Positions 24,301 to 31,648 are shown, counted from the first letter of the stretch. The stretch is DNA of 64,000 nucleotides from Deltaproteobacteria bacterium CSP1-8 (GCA_001443455.1 LDXO01000001.1:128968-192967), one strand, 5' to 3'. A program made the numbers and translations. Notes: a model not told the origin generated them from the sequence alone.

Positions 24301-25730
24301 TTACCGGGGAGCGGGCGGCCGTTCTCTACGCCGAGACGATGATTGCCGGCTATGAGAGGAAGGAGTCGACCGCGGAGGACGCGGAGGGCACCGCCCTCCT
24401 CCTCCTGGGGGAGCATCCTTCAGAGAAAGCGGTCTCCCTCGCGCTTCGCGCATCCACCGCGTTGTTGGCGGGGCGGGAGTACGGTCGCGCGAGGGGGCTG
24501 GCGGAGGAGGTCGAGGGGAGCCGTTTCGCCCCTCGCGCGATGCTTGCGCAGGCGCGCCTGATCCAGGCGGAAGCCGCCCTCTTCGAGGGGGACCTCGCGG
24601 CGGTCCGGGGCAAGGCGGCGCTCGTGCCGGCCGACCCCGCTGCGGGGGGAGACATCGGCTCCGCGACACGGGCGAAGGATCTCTACCTTCTCTCCTCCCT
24701 GAAGGAGGTGTACGAAAAGGTCTCTTCCGAAGACCCGATGGGCGCCGCCGCGATGCTCGAGGAACTGTCCCTCCGTTTCCCGGAGTCACCGGAGACCCCG
24801 CTGTACCTCCTCCGTGCGATGCGGTTGCACGCGCTGGGCGGCGGCGGGGAAGGGGCCGTCCGTTCCGGTCTCCGGTTCCTGAAGGAATTTCCCCGGAGGG
24901 AGGAGACCGTGGAGGTCGCGGCCGTGGTCGGGCCCCTCCTCGAGGAGAGGAAGGAGCTCGCGCGGGCCGGAGACCTTTACGAGGGCGTTGCGTCACGCTT
25001 CCCGAACAACGAGGTCTCCCCGCGGTTCCTGTTCCACGCCGCCCGGCTCGCGGAAGTCCACGGACCGCCGGAAACGGCCGAAAGACGGTTCTCCGACTAC
25101 GGCGCGAAGTATCCGGCCCCGGCCTGGATGTGGACGTACGCGACCCTCTCCGTCGGGCTGGCCGCCTGGCAACGGGGAGACACGAAGGAATCGATCCGTC
25201 TGATGGAGGAAGGTCTGCAGAAGGTGGACTCCGGTATGGAAGGCGGATCCCCCGAGGAACTGGCGGAGCTAACGGGAAAGGCCCGGATCGCCGTAGGGGA
25301 GAACTGGGCCGAGCAGTTCCGGAAGACCCGGCTCGTCGTTCCCCTCGACAAGAGTCTCGCCGCTAAGGACCGCCTCTTCCGGAGGGCGCTCGACGCTTTC
25401 TCCAAAGTGGGGAACGAGGCCCCCCTCGATCTGTCGCTGCAAGCCTCCCAGCTCTCGGGCGACCTGCTTGTGGAGTACGGGAAGGCGATTCTCGCCTCCC
25501 AGCGGCCGAAAGGGATGAGGGGGAGCGACCGAGAGGCGTACGAGGAGGGATTGAAAACACGGGCGAGATCCTTCTTCGAGCGGTCGGTGGACTGGTATGC
25601 CGGCGCGCTGGAGCGGCTCGAGAAGGAGGGGGGAGCTTCGGACCTCGCGGTACCGATCCGGAAGCAGATGGAGACCGCACAGGCGCTCCTCGAAAGCAAG
25701 GTGTCCGGGAAGGGGGGGAGAGCGGAATGA
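21339..25730 (+). CDS. Giant periplasmic tetratricopeptide-like repeat protein
   Basis: A 1463-residue exported protein. A signal peptide lies at about 1-40 (hydrophobic LAGVILLSIAVAPVPARA). The remainder is alpha-helical, with repeated degenerate 34-residue TPR-like units through most of its length, for example LFQGYLSLGLLSEAASLL near the start and further units near 700-1000 and 1200-1400. Such solenoids scaffold envelope complexes. The frame is open from 21237, but ATG 21339 gives the signal peptide and has GAGGTCGGGA upstream. It overlaps a small secreted-protein gene (ATGA). Large TPR genes of this kind accompany TolQR/TonB-like or motility systems in deltaproteobacteria, but none is visible here. 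Repeat type is inferred by eye. Confidence 0.82.
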   Translation: MKSNSKRNATLFPIASGRPILSMLAGVILLSIAVAPVPARAFVSLTEMARIEASDAATHDNTLTLFQGYLSLGLLSEAASLLERRVRMMIFPIPAAAPLFDVLADAQGCFDSPERLIAVCETAIRNGGQTPQVLYFYGTGLQSLRGRLGEASAVLARVGTGSPYHHLALYSLGQIAAERRDVAAAEELFRRVEQESGGPGGNSNLARRAARSRAEILIATGRGVEAAPVFEALLREENDPLDRIGLASAGTDSVSALERLPAEVTAGLSLKERVQYLLLLGGLARESGRYALAVERLTRAGRELEEAISPASPPPPEPRARSETLESLRLQIERLRSLRQRMEFTESRTEEAVRTDALELQVGLLFADWTVSRAAAETPSVGVRFLTSAGIVEVVRRIEEVALDGVDVDRFVEQLSATLRTIQNVSRSSVLSPHLDRREKGKLEGGDEILMLWEEFRQRRSVAVDGIVSARGKDASLLLRNLWLYIRELGMIRSSSPETYEITLEHLGIPRKRKERPGEAWEPFRRTIRTIVAFTDGRMVELLTALKTLEKEERTAAWERRKPELIALRAVVFRQLADALIAKARGLRQDPREEARKESFAALEQSVFLLSGDRLTPTDAADVALQAGSLLAEGRGRWELFPGRSAGEKEREMIARILPLLPREAPSGSRREESAYLQAALRLAVKDPGAGSVTRDFLKKYPASPLAAEIGVRLGHEALLAGDTGDAVARYRAAAEAGDPETSAVARYMLAWIRFQSGDVDATAQELSHPLSAPSFPCGDPSPFGQAVLALSVRAWNESPLERLDSYPPVKAGTCGGKVLLTALWEAEEKRGEVGRAVQVRDIAALRFPSDEGAAVLAMKTVEALLRAGQDREALARALTLREKYGPGSAWAQSQPSPLREEAAAELAGMLRNLSEKKFDEGIRLGERSAMSSTAALMGEYFGVKGGEPSDEDGELRLKWAIALLGSGDREDGVLLLEELVGEQRGDVTGERAAVLYAETMIAGYERKESTAEDAEGTALLLLGEHPSEKAVSLALRASTALLAGREYGRARGLAEEVEGSRFAPRAMLAQARLIQAEAALFEGDLAAVRGKAALVPADPAAGGDIGSATRAKDLYLLSSLKEVYEKVSSEDPMGAAAMLEELSLRFPESPETPLYLLRAMRLHALGGGGEGAVRSGLRFLKEFPRREETVEVAAVVGPLLEERKELARAGDLYEGVASRFPNNEVSPRFLFHAARLAEVHGPPETAERRFSDYGAKYPAPAWMWTYATLSVGLAAWQRGDTKESIRLMEEGLQKVDSGMEGGSPEELAELTGKARIAVGENWAEQFRKTRLVVPLDKSLAAKDRLFRRALDAFSKVGNEAPLDLSLQASQLSGDLLVEYGKAILASQRPKGMRGSDREAYEEGLKTRARSFFERSVDWYAGALERLEKEGGASDLAVPIRKQMETAQALLESKVSGKGGRAE

Positions 25731-26002
25731 AACCGGCCGTCGCGCTCGCCGTCCTACTGCTGGTCGCCGCCGCGAGGGGCTTCGCGGGGGAGCCGTCCGG
25801 TGGGGTGGGCAGCGGAAACGAACCTCTCCGGATGGAAGAGCTGGAGGTCCGCGGTCTCCGGGAGAAGGCGGAGGTCCTCTACCTGCCCTCCCACCGGGGG
25901 ATCGCCCTTCCTTCGCCCGTGCGTTACGACCTGTTTCTGGAGGACATGAAACGGCCCGTCTTTCACCGGGGACTTCTCCCCGGGACAACTCAGACCGACT
26001 GA
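25727..26002 (+). CDS. Small secreted protein coupled to the giant repeat protein
   Basis: A 91-residue protein with a signal peptide (MKPAVALAVLLLVAAARGFA) and a mature segment containing LEVRGLREKAEVLYLPSHRG. The pattern V-x-G-x3-K-x2-V-x-Y-x-P recalls a short motif in small partner proteins of deltaproteobacterial TonB/TPR envelope systems; this is only a resemblance. ATG overlaps the previous stop by 4 nt, so the two are co-translated and probably interact in the periplasm. The first dispersed repeat of the accessory zone begins 6 nt after its stop. Confidence 0.75.
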   Translation: MKPAVALAVLLLVAAARGFAGEPSGGVGSGNEPLRMEELEVRGLREKAEVLYLPSHRGIALPSPVRYDLFLEDMKRPVFHRGLLPGTTQTD

Positions 26003-26007
26003 TTTTA

Positions 26008-26213
26008 TGACCTGCCCCCCTTGGTTCGGTCCGAGGTATGTCCATACCTTTCAGGCCGATTCGAGGTGGGGGGATGGTTTGATGGTGAGAGTCCGCACAG
26101 ACTGCAAACTCCGTGGAAACAACTGGCTCTTTCGGGGGGAAAAGGGGTTTCGCGCAGACGTTGTTGACGCAGGAAACCCCTTGTGCAGTTGGAGAGGGTT
26201 CAGGGGCAGGACA
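26008..26213 (+). repeat. Dispersed repeat, copy 2 (full length)
   Basis: A 206-bp near-complete copy. It begins TGACCTGCCCCCC and ends GGGGCAGGACA, so the ends are inverted repeats with TG...CA termini. The left third folds by CCCCCC/GGGGGG. The right half has GGGGTTTC (26144 region) pairing with GAAACCCC (26172 region) around a GTTGAC-containing loop. It is inserted just after the stop of the small secreted gene. Confidence 0.88.
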
Positions 26214-26241
26214 GGGGGGCCGCAGCCCCCCCGGGATCGCA

Positions 26242-26823
26242 TCACTTATCGAGCTTCGTGAACTTCGCCCCCTTCAAGGAGATGTCCGCCATCAGGCCCT
26301 TCGTGTCGAAGACGAATCCGACGACCGGATCCCGGACCGTGGTGGTGCTGAAGTCGCCCCCGGTGCCCACCTCGATCACCGCGACGTTCGCGTTGACCCC
26401 GGCCTCCCACCCCTGGCTCTCCCGGAACTGCTTCAGCGCCTCCTCGGTCATGAATGCGATGATGATGTCCTGGGACTGGCCGCCGAACGTGAGCCCGTAG
26501 GAACCGGCCACGAGGTTGTAGTACCCCTTCGTCTTTCCCTCGACCCGCAGCGCCCCTTCCCCGTATTGCCCGCCGACGAAGAATCCCGCCTTCACGACGT
26601 TCGGCATCACGAGAAGCCCCTTCGCCGTCCTGGCGAACTCCTTCGCCCCCTTCACCTGCTTGTAGAACCGTTCCAGGCAGACGTCGACGCTCGTATCGAT
26701 CTCCAGGGCCGACTTGGCGAACGACACCCCCGCGGGGAATGTGGCAAGCAGGATCGCCCCCAGGATTGCGCACAGGGCGAACCGCATCCTCCCGTTCCGA
26801 AACGTACCGATCGGTTTTCTCAT
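26242..26823 (-). CDS. SYLF (YSC84-like) lipid-binding domain protein, exported
   Basis: A 193-residue protein with a signal peptide (about 1-36) followed by a SYLF/Ysc84 domain: FARTAKGLLVMPNVVKAGFF, GGQYGEGALRV, and SYGLTFGGQSQDIII. Domain relatives bind phosphoinositides in eukaryotes. Bacterial members are periplasmic or lipid-anchored and of unclear role, often stress-induced. An AGGAGGT site lies 8 nt before ATG 26823. It is a monocistronic gene between a dispersed repeat and a non-coding stretch. Confidence 0.9.
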   Translation of the reverse strand: MRKPIGTFRNGRMRFALCAILGAILLATFPAGVSFAKSALEIDTSVDVCLERFYKQVKGAKEFARTAKGLLVMPNVVKAGFFVGGQYGEGALRVEGKTKGYYNLVAGSYGLTFGGQSQDIIIAFMTEEALKQFRESQGWEAGVNANVAVIEVGTGGDFSTTTVRDPVVGFVFDTKGLMADISLKGAKFTKLDK

Positions 26824-27397
26824 TCGCCGTACCTCCTCTCCGTATGTTTTCCCCGGCGGGCAGGGCCAGCGGCCCCCCCTATCCAGGTTCCCGCGTACAG
26901 GGGCTTTCCTTCGCTTCGACCCGCTTCCGGGTCTTTTCCCGTTCCCGGCGGACCTGTGACGTTCCCTGCCCCGATGATCCCGATCCGCATCCCGTCTCTT
27001 CCGTGTCCCCGGACTTTTTTCCGGGATCGCAACACACCTTCCAAAGGATGCAGGAAACGGCCCCGGAGAATCAGGGGGGCTTTCCTCGCGATCGACTCAT
27101 CCCGTATTTCAAATGGAAGAGATGCTTCAACCCCTGCAGGATTCATCGTCGGACGTCGGGTCGGAGTCCCTCCCGTTGTCTACATGACACATGGAACGGT
27201 CTGCCCGAAAGGGTCTTGTCCGTTCCGGAAAACCGGCCGGAAAGGTATGATAGGCAGAATCGTGCCGGGACATGCGCGGATCGCCTGATCGCGGGATCGC
27301 TCCTGCTTGGAGCGGAGGCCTGGAGCGTCAAGAACGGATCCAAGATTTACGGTCGTGATGGTTTGACCAAAGGGAAGGCCCCGTTCCTCGGGATATT
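26824..27397. other. Non-coding stretch with a possible dehydrogenase N-terminal remnant
   Basis: No intact gene. On the minus strand at 26957-26990 a ribosome-binding-site-like GGAAGAGACGGG precedes ATG and the residues MRIGIIGAGNV, the typical opening of an NADP-binding (F420-reductase-like) protein. Similarity then ends abruptly, so this may be a decayed gene start. The remainder shows nothing recognisable. 26824-26860 holds the SYLF ribosome binding site and probably its promoter. Confidence 0.35.
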
Positions 27398-27865
27398 TCA
27401 CTTTTTCTTTTCCCGGCTTTCCCCCCCTTTCGGGACGTGGCACATGCCTGTGCACCCCTTCGGTTTCCCTGCCACTTCCTCCTTGTGGCATTTGAAGCAG
27501 GCCTGATGGTAGGCGGTCTTGAGTTCCAGCCGCCCCCTGTCGCCGGGACGGTTGGACACCGGGTGACACGTTCCGCAGGGCTTGAGCGTTCCGGCGTTCA
27601 CGTTCTTTTTAAAGAAGGAGGGGTCGATCCGATGGCATTCCGAACAGGATTGAACCTGCATCGAGCGATGTTGATGGTGGCACTCCTCGCAACCGCCCAC
27701 CGCGGAAATGTGCTCCGCATGGTCGAGCCGCACCGGTTCGTAGACCTTGGACAGGCTTCCCAGAAGGAGAACCTTCGGAACGTTTCCCTCCGCGGTCGTT
27801 TCGCCTGCGGCGGAGATCCCGGTCAAGAAGGCAATGGCAACCACGGTGATCGTGGCTTTCTTCAC
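27398..27865 (-). CDS. Periplasmic multiheme c-type cytochrome (class III-like)
   Basis: A 155-residue exported cytochrome. The signal peptide is about 1-22 (VKKATITVVAIAFLTGISAAG). Four CxxCH motifs (CEECH, CSECH, CGTCH, CFKCH) and one CxxxCH-like motif (CTGMCH) can be counted; if the last binds heme there are five. The His-rich CEECHHQH supplies axial ligands. It probably shuttles electrons in the periplasm. GTG 27865 has AAGGAGG 8 nt upstream, so the long in-frame extension is not used. It is a single gene, with a DinB gene divergent from it. Confidence 0.9.
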   Translation of the reverse strand: MKKATITVVAIAFLTGISAAGETTAEGNVPKVLLLGSLSKVYEPVRLDHAEHISAVGGCEECHHQHRSMQVQSCSECHRIDPSFFKKNVNAGTLKPCGTCHPVSNRPGDRGRLELKTAYHQACFKCHKEEVAGKPKGCTGMCHVPKGGESREKKK

Positions 27866-28146
27866 ATATCGGTCCTCCTTCGAACCGGGATTTTTTCGGG
27901 CGCTCCGCAATGCTTCCGTCTCGCGCGGGCCTCGGGATCGGCTTTCTCTGTCGATAGTACACATCATCGGGCATCGCGTTGCCAAGCGCCTTTTGATGGC
28001 GGCATCGGTTGCAGAAGACGGTGAGCCGACCGATTTCAGGGGTTCCGGTGAGTTGGCGGCCGCTTGCAGCGGGGAAGCAACGACAGGAAACCGGCCTGCC
28101 GCTCGAATCATCGGAAATGTCACCACCCGAAGGAAAGGAGGAGGAC

Positions 28147-28704
28147 ATGGCGCAGGATGGAAGCCGGATAACCGCGTGGCTCCGGGGGCAGGTCCAGTCG
28201 GCCCACGGGTTTCTCGAGGCGACGATGGAAGACGTGAACGCGGAGATGGCGCATTGGGGGCCGCCGGGGATCGCCCTCCCCATCGGGGCCGCCTATGCCC
28301 ACTTCGTCACGTCGGAGGACTGGGTTGTGAACGTCCTGTTCCGGGGAGGGGTTCCGCTCTTCGCGGGGCCGCACGCCGGGAGAACAGGGCTCTCCGAACT
28401 TCCTCCCGACCCCTCCTCGGTGAAGGACTGGGCCGGTGAGTTCGCGGGCTGGAGCCGGAGGGTGCGGATCGACCTTGCGGTGTTCCGCGCCTACGCGCAG
28501 TCGGTCTACGCTGCCACGGACGCGTACCTTTCGAACGCACCGGACACGGAACTCGACCGCCCCATGGACCTCTCCGCCGTCGGGATGGGGACGCAGTCGG
28601 TCGGCTTCGTCGTAAACAACGCGGTGATCGGGCACGCTTTCAGTCACTGCGGGGAGATCTCCGCCCTCAAGGGCGTGCAGGGGAAGAAGGGGTACCCGTT
28701 CTGA
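28147..28704 (+). CDS. DinB-like metal-binding four-helix protein
   Basis: A 185-residue protein of the DinB/YfiT superfamily. The putative metal-binding histidines are in AHFVTSEDW near residue 56 and in the C-terminal IGHAFSHCGEI (HxxxH spacing followed by GE), the usual DinB triad. The family includes thiol transferases and hydrolases; no specific activity can be read. Start 28147 follows AAAGGAGGAGG. The open frame upstream has no site. It is divergent from the cytochrome gene. Confidence 0.85.
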   Translation: MAQDGSRITAWLRGQVQSAHGFLEATMEDVNAEMAHWGPPGIALPIGAAYAHFVTSEDWVVNVLFRGGVPLFAGPHAGRTGLSELPPDPSSVKDWAGEFAGWSRRVRIDLAVFRAYAQSVYAATDAYLSNAPDTELDRPMDLSAVGMGTQSVGFVVNNAVIGHAFSHCGEISALKGVQGKKGYPF

Positions 28705-28740
28705 CGGGGCCCCAAGGAACCCCCCGCCGCCTTCCTTGCG

Positions 28741-28886
28741 TCAACGGATCCTGACGATGATCTCGTTGCGCCGGAACGGAGAAATCGTCCACGGCGGGTT
28801 GTATTGGGCGGAAAGGAACGGCGGGACCGGGATCGTTTCCAACGTGTAGGAGGCCGGGGCAATGAAGGAGACGACCTGCATGTCGC
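28741..28886 (-). pseudogene. SOUL heme-binding protein remnant cut by a dispersed repeat
   Basis: The minus strand encodes about 48 residues up to a stop at 28741: VSFIAPASYTLETIPVP, then QYNPPWTISPFRRNEIIV. These are two motifs of SOUL-family proteins that normally lie tens of residues apart, so the gene has an internal deletion. Its 5' part is gone; the reading frame runs directly into the TGACCTG end of repeat copy 3 at 28887. It is non-functional as it stands. Confidence 0.65.
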
Positions 28887-29062
28887 TGACCTGTCCCCCT
28901 CAAATCGGTTCGAGGTGCGAATACTCTTCAGGCCGATTTAAGATGAGGGGAGGGTTTGATGGGGAGAGTCCGAACGGTCTGCAAACCCCGTGCAAACAAC
29001 CGGCTTTTCCGGGGTGAAAAAGGGGTATCGCAGAGACGCTGTTGACAGGGGATACCTCTTGC
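28887..29062 (+). repeat. Dispersed repeat, copy 3 (3'-truncated)
   Basis: It begins TGACCTGTCCCCC inside the SOUL remnant and carries GCAAACCCCGTGCAAACAAC and GGGGTGAAAAAGGGG. The second stem here is GGTATC/GATACC instead of GGTTTC/GAAACC, a compensatory double change. The right terminus is lost after CTCTTGC. Confidence 0.85.
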
Positions 29063-29095
29063 CATCCGACCTTTGTGTAACTCATCAAATGAAAT

Positions 29096-29123
29096 GGGAG
29101 ACGGGGTTGGACCCCCGCCTCCC
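29096..29123 (-). terminator. Hairpin downstream of the cupin gene
   Basis: GGGAG and CGGGG (29096-29106) pair with CCCCG and CTCCC (29112-29123) around a short loop. On the minus strand it is followed by ATTTCATTTG. It lies about 40 nt past the cupin stop and is a plausible terminator. It superficially resembles a tRNA T-arm but lacks TTC in the loop. Confidence 0.45.
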
Positions 29124-29161
29124 GCGGACCCGCAGCAATTCCAGTGGTTCACGAACCCCGA

Positions 29162-29527
29162 TTATCCGGCCTTTTTTGCGTAATCCACCATCCCCTGGAA
29201 GTCGACGATCACGACGTTCTCTTTCCCGACCACCCAGGCATCATGTCCGGACGGCAGGAGCGACACATCACCCGGCTTGCACACGAGTTCCGTTCCATCA
29301 TCCATCACGACTTTCAGGGTCCCTGCTACGTGATACTGGAAATGGGGGGCCTCGCAACTCTTTGTCTTTGCGATCGGCTGGACGGACTTGGACCAACGCC
29401 ATCCCGGCTCCAAGGTGGCACGCCCGATGGTCGCTCCGCCGATCGTTACCAACTCCACTTTGCCCTTGGGAAAAACCCGTACTTCATCAGGCTTGCCGAA
29501 GCTTTTCTCTTCCGCCTTCCCTGGCAT
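29162..29527 (-). CDS. Cupin-domain protein
   Basis: A 121-residue cytoplasmic single-cupin protein. Motif 1 is weak (CEAPHFQYHVAGTLKVVMDDG); motif 2 is CKPGDVSLLPSGHDAWVVG. Two or three His plus a Glu are available for metal. It resembles small stand-alone cupins of unknown substrate. The gene has its own hairpin downstream and is flanked by mobile-element-derived sequence, one of several single-gene inserts in this zone. Confidence 0.85.
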   Translation of the reverse strand: MPGKAEEKSFGKPDEVRVFPKGKVELVTIGGATIGRATLEPGWRWSKSVQPIAKTKSCEAPHFQYHVAGTLKVVMDDGTELVCKPGDVSLLPSGHDAWVVGKENVVIVDFQGMVDYAKKAG

Positions 29528-29605
29528 ATCCTCATCCTCCCTACGGCCGTCGGTTGGGTTTCCTGTTTAAAAATTGGATTGTTCGTACCAGTTTGATGGG
29601 GTGTG

Positions 29606-29630
29606 GCTTCTGAAGTTTCCCTTCAGAAGC
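29606..29630 (-). terminator. Perfect 10-bp inverted repeat
   Basis: GCTTCTGAAG (29606-29615), TTTCC loop, CTTCAGAAGC (29621-29630). It lies between two minus-strand genes, past the stop of the small membrane gene at 29693, so it may end that transcript. No T-run follows. The rest of 29528-29692 shows no gene. Confidence 0.45.
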
Positions 29631-29692
29631 AAATAGCGTTTAACGGGGCGCGGTACTACGCACCGTGGGTGGGGAGGCGGAAGCTGGTTTTC

Positions 29693-29899
29693 TCATGTTG
29701 TCGTCTTCCCTTGCGATGCCAGTACGAACCCCCAAGCCGACAGAATACCCGGAATGATGAGACCGGGAACCGAGACCCAGTGGGGAGCGACCCAACCGGC
29801 GATAGCGATTTCCCATCCCATGATTAAGCGCATCAGATGTGCCGTAGCGAACACGAAGAAGATCGCGCCACAGACCAGAAAGTACATCTTGTGACTCAT
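29693..29899 (-). CDS. Small two-span membrane protein
   Basis: A 68-residue hydrophobic protein: MSHKMYFLVCGAIFFVFATA, then a span containing GWEIAIAGW and a second around PGLIIPGILSAWGFVLAS. It is probably an inner-membrane hairpin; no family is named here. GGAGGCG lies just upstream of ATG 29899. The longer frame from 29950 has no site. It is one of the isolated small genes between dispersed repeats. Confidence 0.7.
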   Translation of the reverse strand: MSHKMYFLVCGAIFFVFATAHLMRLIMGWEIAIAGWVAPHWVSVPGLIIPGILSAWGFVLASQGKTTT

Positions 29900-30008
29900 A
29901 TAGCGCCTCCAGTCCAAGGGATTCTGCCCCGCCTCCAACGATCGGGCCATCCTGATCTTAGTGTAATAACCTTTTGGGCATTTCTATCGGAATTTGGAAG
30001 GGAAAGCG

Positions 30009-30129
30009 GAATGGACTGCAAACCCCGTGCAAACAACTGGCATTTTCAGGTGGTAAAAGGGTTTTCGCGGAAGGGTGTTCCGGGGGAAACCCCTTGTGCG
30101 GTTGAAGAGGTTTGCGGGAGGCAGGTACA
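30009..30129 (+). repeat. Dispersed repeat, copy 4 (5'-truncated)
   Basis: It starts within GGACTGCAAACCCCGTG and keeps the second hairpin (GGGTTTTC with GGAAACCC) and the right terminus GGCAGGTACA. The left hairpin third is missing. It lies upstream of the ABM-like gene. Confidence 0.82.
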
Positions 30130-30222
30130 CATACATCCTTGCTATTTATACATCTGACGGACTCCGAAGGAATCGGAGTGCATCATATAAGAAACCACTC
30201 AGATAAAAGGGAGGAACCACCA

Positions 30223-30510
30223 ATGGTATCCGTCATGGCATTCCACAAAGTTGAGGATTCCAAACGTTGGTTGAAAGCATGGAAGCCCGGACCGGGAAGC
30301 CGGCACGAGGATTTCCGGCGACACGGAGCACCCCGTGTCCGAGTATTCCAGTCTCCTGATGATCCGAAGTTAACTGGATTGCTCATTGAAGTGGAGGATC
30401 TCAAGGCCTTCAAGAGCTTCCTGGACTCGCCCGAAGGGAGCAAAGCAAAAGCGGCAGACGGAGTGAAGTCAGAGACGATGAAGGTCTTGAACGAGGTGAG
30501 CCAGTCTTAA
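30223..30510 (+). CDS. Small ferredoxin-fold protein, antibiotic-biosynthesis-monooxygenase-like
   Basis: A 95-residue cytoplasmic protein beginning MVSVMAFHKVEDSKRWL, with a central beta strand TGLLIEVEDLKAFKSFL. The alternating pattern fits a dimeric alpha/beta-barrel (ABM/Dabb-like) fold. No catalytic residue can be assigned. GGGAGGAACC lies 8 nt before ATG 30223. Function unknown; it sits alone between repeat copies 4 and 5. Confidence 0.75.
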   Translation: MVSVMAFHKVEDSKRWLKAWKPGPGSRHEDFRRHGAPRVRVFQSPDDPKLTGLLIEVEDLKAFKSFLDSPEGSKAKAADGVKSETMKVLNEVSQS

Positions 30511-30559
30511 CGGAAAGACACTCGTTGAAGCGAAGCCCGGCTGTCTAAGGGATGCACCG

Positions 30560-30767
30560 GGACCTTCCCCCCCCAGGTCGGTCCGAGGTGTTTTTATGCT
30601 TTTCAGACCGATTCGAAATGGGGGGAAGGTTTGGTGGGGAGAGTACGAACGGACTGCAAACCCCGGGCAAACAACTCTCATTTTCGGAGTGAAAAAGGGG
30701 TTTCGCGGGTACGGTGTTGACGCGGGAAACCACTTGCGCAGCAAGAGAGGTTTCAGGGGGCGGGTCA
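30560..30767 (+). repeat. Dispersed repeat, copy 5 (full length)
   Basis: A 208-bp complete copy and the best reference for the family. The left arm CCTTCCCCCC pairs with GGGGGGAAGG, and inside it GGTCGGTC pairs with GACCGAT. The core GGACTGCAAACCCCGGGC follows, then the second hairpin with GGTGTTGACGC in its loop. The right end is GGGGGCGGGTCA. The last bases overlap the stop of an IS91-type transposase fragment on the other strand. Confidence 0.88.
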
Positions 30768-30990
30768 ACCGGCGGGAGATTCCGCCGCTGTTGGATTGAC
30801 CTCGAACACCTCTCTTCGGGCGGCGATCCCCCGATGTGCGTTCGAATAAGCGCGGTAGTAGTGAACGAGTTGGGCGTCCCGCTCCGGGATGTGCGACGTC
30901 AGGCGGGCGATCCACTCCAGATCGTCGAACTCGCGGTGCCCTTCGGAGACCGATTCATCTCCTCGCCGGCGAAGGCGTGGAAGCTGGAGT
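30765..30990 (-). pseudogene. IS91-family transposase C-terminal fragment
   Basis: The minus strand reads ...GHREFDDLEWIARLTSHIPE then RDAQLVHYYRAYSNAHRG before a stop at 30765. This is the conserved tail of IS91/ISCR-type rolling-circle transposases (pattern F-x-x-L-E-x-I-A-R-L-x-x-H-I-P and Q-L-V-x-Y-Y-x-x-Y-S-N). The N-terminal catalytic part is absent, so it is a dead fragment abutting repeat copy 5. Confidence 0.65.
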
Positions 30991-31002
30991 GATCGAGGGA
31001 TT

Positions 31003-31034
31003 CCCTATGGAACCCCTCACGTGGTTCCATAGGG
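31003..31034 (+). promoter_or_regulatory. Perfect hairpin enclosing a start codon
   Basis: CCCTATGGAACC (31003-31014), 8-nt loop, GGTTCCATAGGG (31023-31034): a perfect 12-bp stem. The ATG of the following small membrane gene (31007-31009) lies inside the 5' arm, so the fold would hide the start codon. No T-run follows, so control of translation is more likely than termination. Confidence 0.5.
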
Positions 31035-31174
31035 TAGGATACACGGGAATCGCCGCATGCCTGCTTTGGCCCCGCATGGGCGTGCACGCCGTCGGCGTGG
31101 CCGGCCTCATCCTGTTCGTGCTTCTGGAAAAAGCCCTCCATAAAAGGCGGACAGTCCGGGCAAGACGCGAATGA
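31007..31174 (+). CDS. Small membrane protein, hypothetical
   Basis: A 55-residue protein with one or two hydrophobic stretches (GYTGIAACLLWPRMGV and AVGVAGLILFVLLEKAL) and a basic C-terminus KRRTVRARRE. GAGGGA lies 6 nt before ATG 31007. The start codon is inside a perfect hairpin, described separately. I recognise no family. It stands between the IS91 remnant and the dodecin gene. Confidence 0.6.
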   Translation: MEPLTWFHRVGYTGIAACLLWPRMGVHAVGVAGLILFVLLEKALHKRRTVRARRE

Positions 31175-31295
31175 GTCCGGAAGATTCCTGGCGGGAAAGG
31201 AAAATCCGGGTTCCTCCCTTGACAGGCAGGCGAAATTGACATGGAATTTATATGGGAATTTTCTTCGGTAAACCCTCCTGGAGAAAGGAGCCGTT

Positions 31296-31529
31296 ATGTC
31301 GGCCACATTGGGGAAAGGCGCGGCAGTGTCGGTCGCGAAGGTAGTGGAAATCACGGCATCGTCGCCCAAGAGCTTCGAGGATGCGATCCATTCGGGGATC
31401 GCCCGCGCCTCGAAGACGCTCGAGGGGATCCAGGGAGCCTGGATCAAGGAACAGAAAATCATTGTAACAGGTGGGAAAGTCACCGAATTCCGTGTGAACA
31501 TGAGTGTGACATTTCTCCTGAAGGATTGA
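31296..31529 (+). CDS. Dodecin
   Basis: A 77-residue flavin-binding dodecin. Family hallmarks are VAKVVEITASSPKSFEDAI, ASKTLEGIQGAWIKEQ (with the flavin-stacking Trp) and FRVNMSVTFLLKD. Dodecins form 12-mers that store FMN/FAD or related flavins and buffer free flavin. An AAAGGAG site precedes ATG 31296 and a good terminator follows. Short, complete and typical in length. Confidence 0.93.
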   Translation: MSATLGKGAAVSVAKVVEITASSPKSFEDAIHSGIARASKTLEGIQGAWIKEQKIIVTGGKVTEFRVNMSVTFLLKD

Positions 31530-31617
31530 TCCCGGTCGGGGGACACGATCACCCGCAGGAATCGTTCCTTGAAGTGACACGGTAAGAAATCCGCAGGTGA
31601 CAACCGGCGGACTTGGA

Positions 31618-31648
31618 GGATGGGGCGAGAACGGGCCCCGTCCTTTTT
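31618..31648 (+). terminator. Rho-independent terminator, dodecin gene
   Basis: GGATGGGGC (31618-31626) pairs with GCCCCGTCC (31635-31643) around an 8-nt loop, followed by TTTTTCC. It lies about 90 nt past the dodecin stop. Confidence 0.75.

Noticed and set aside
27866-28126. N-terminal extension of the multiheme cytochrome
   Set aside because: GTG 27865 has a strong ribosome binding site and begins a proper signal peptide; upstream residues are unstructured and overlap the divergent gene's control region.
29096-29162. tRNA or tmRNA 3' end
   Set aside because: The stem resembles a T-arm, but the loop lacks TTC and no acceptor or anticodon partner is found. A simple terminator hairpin for the cupin gene suffices.
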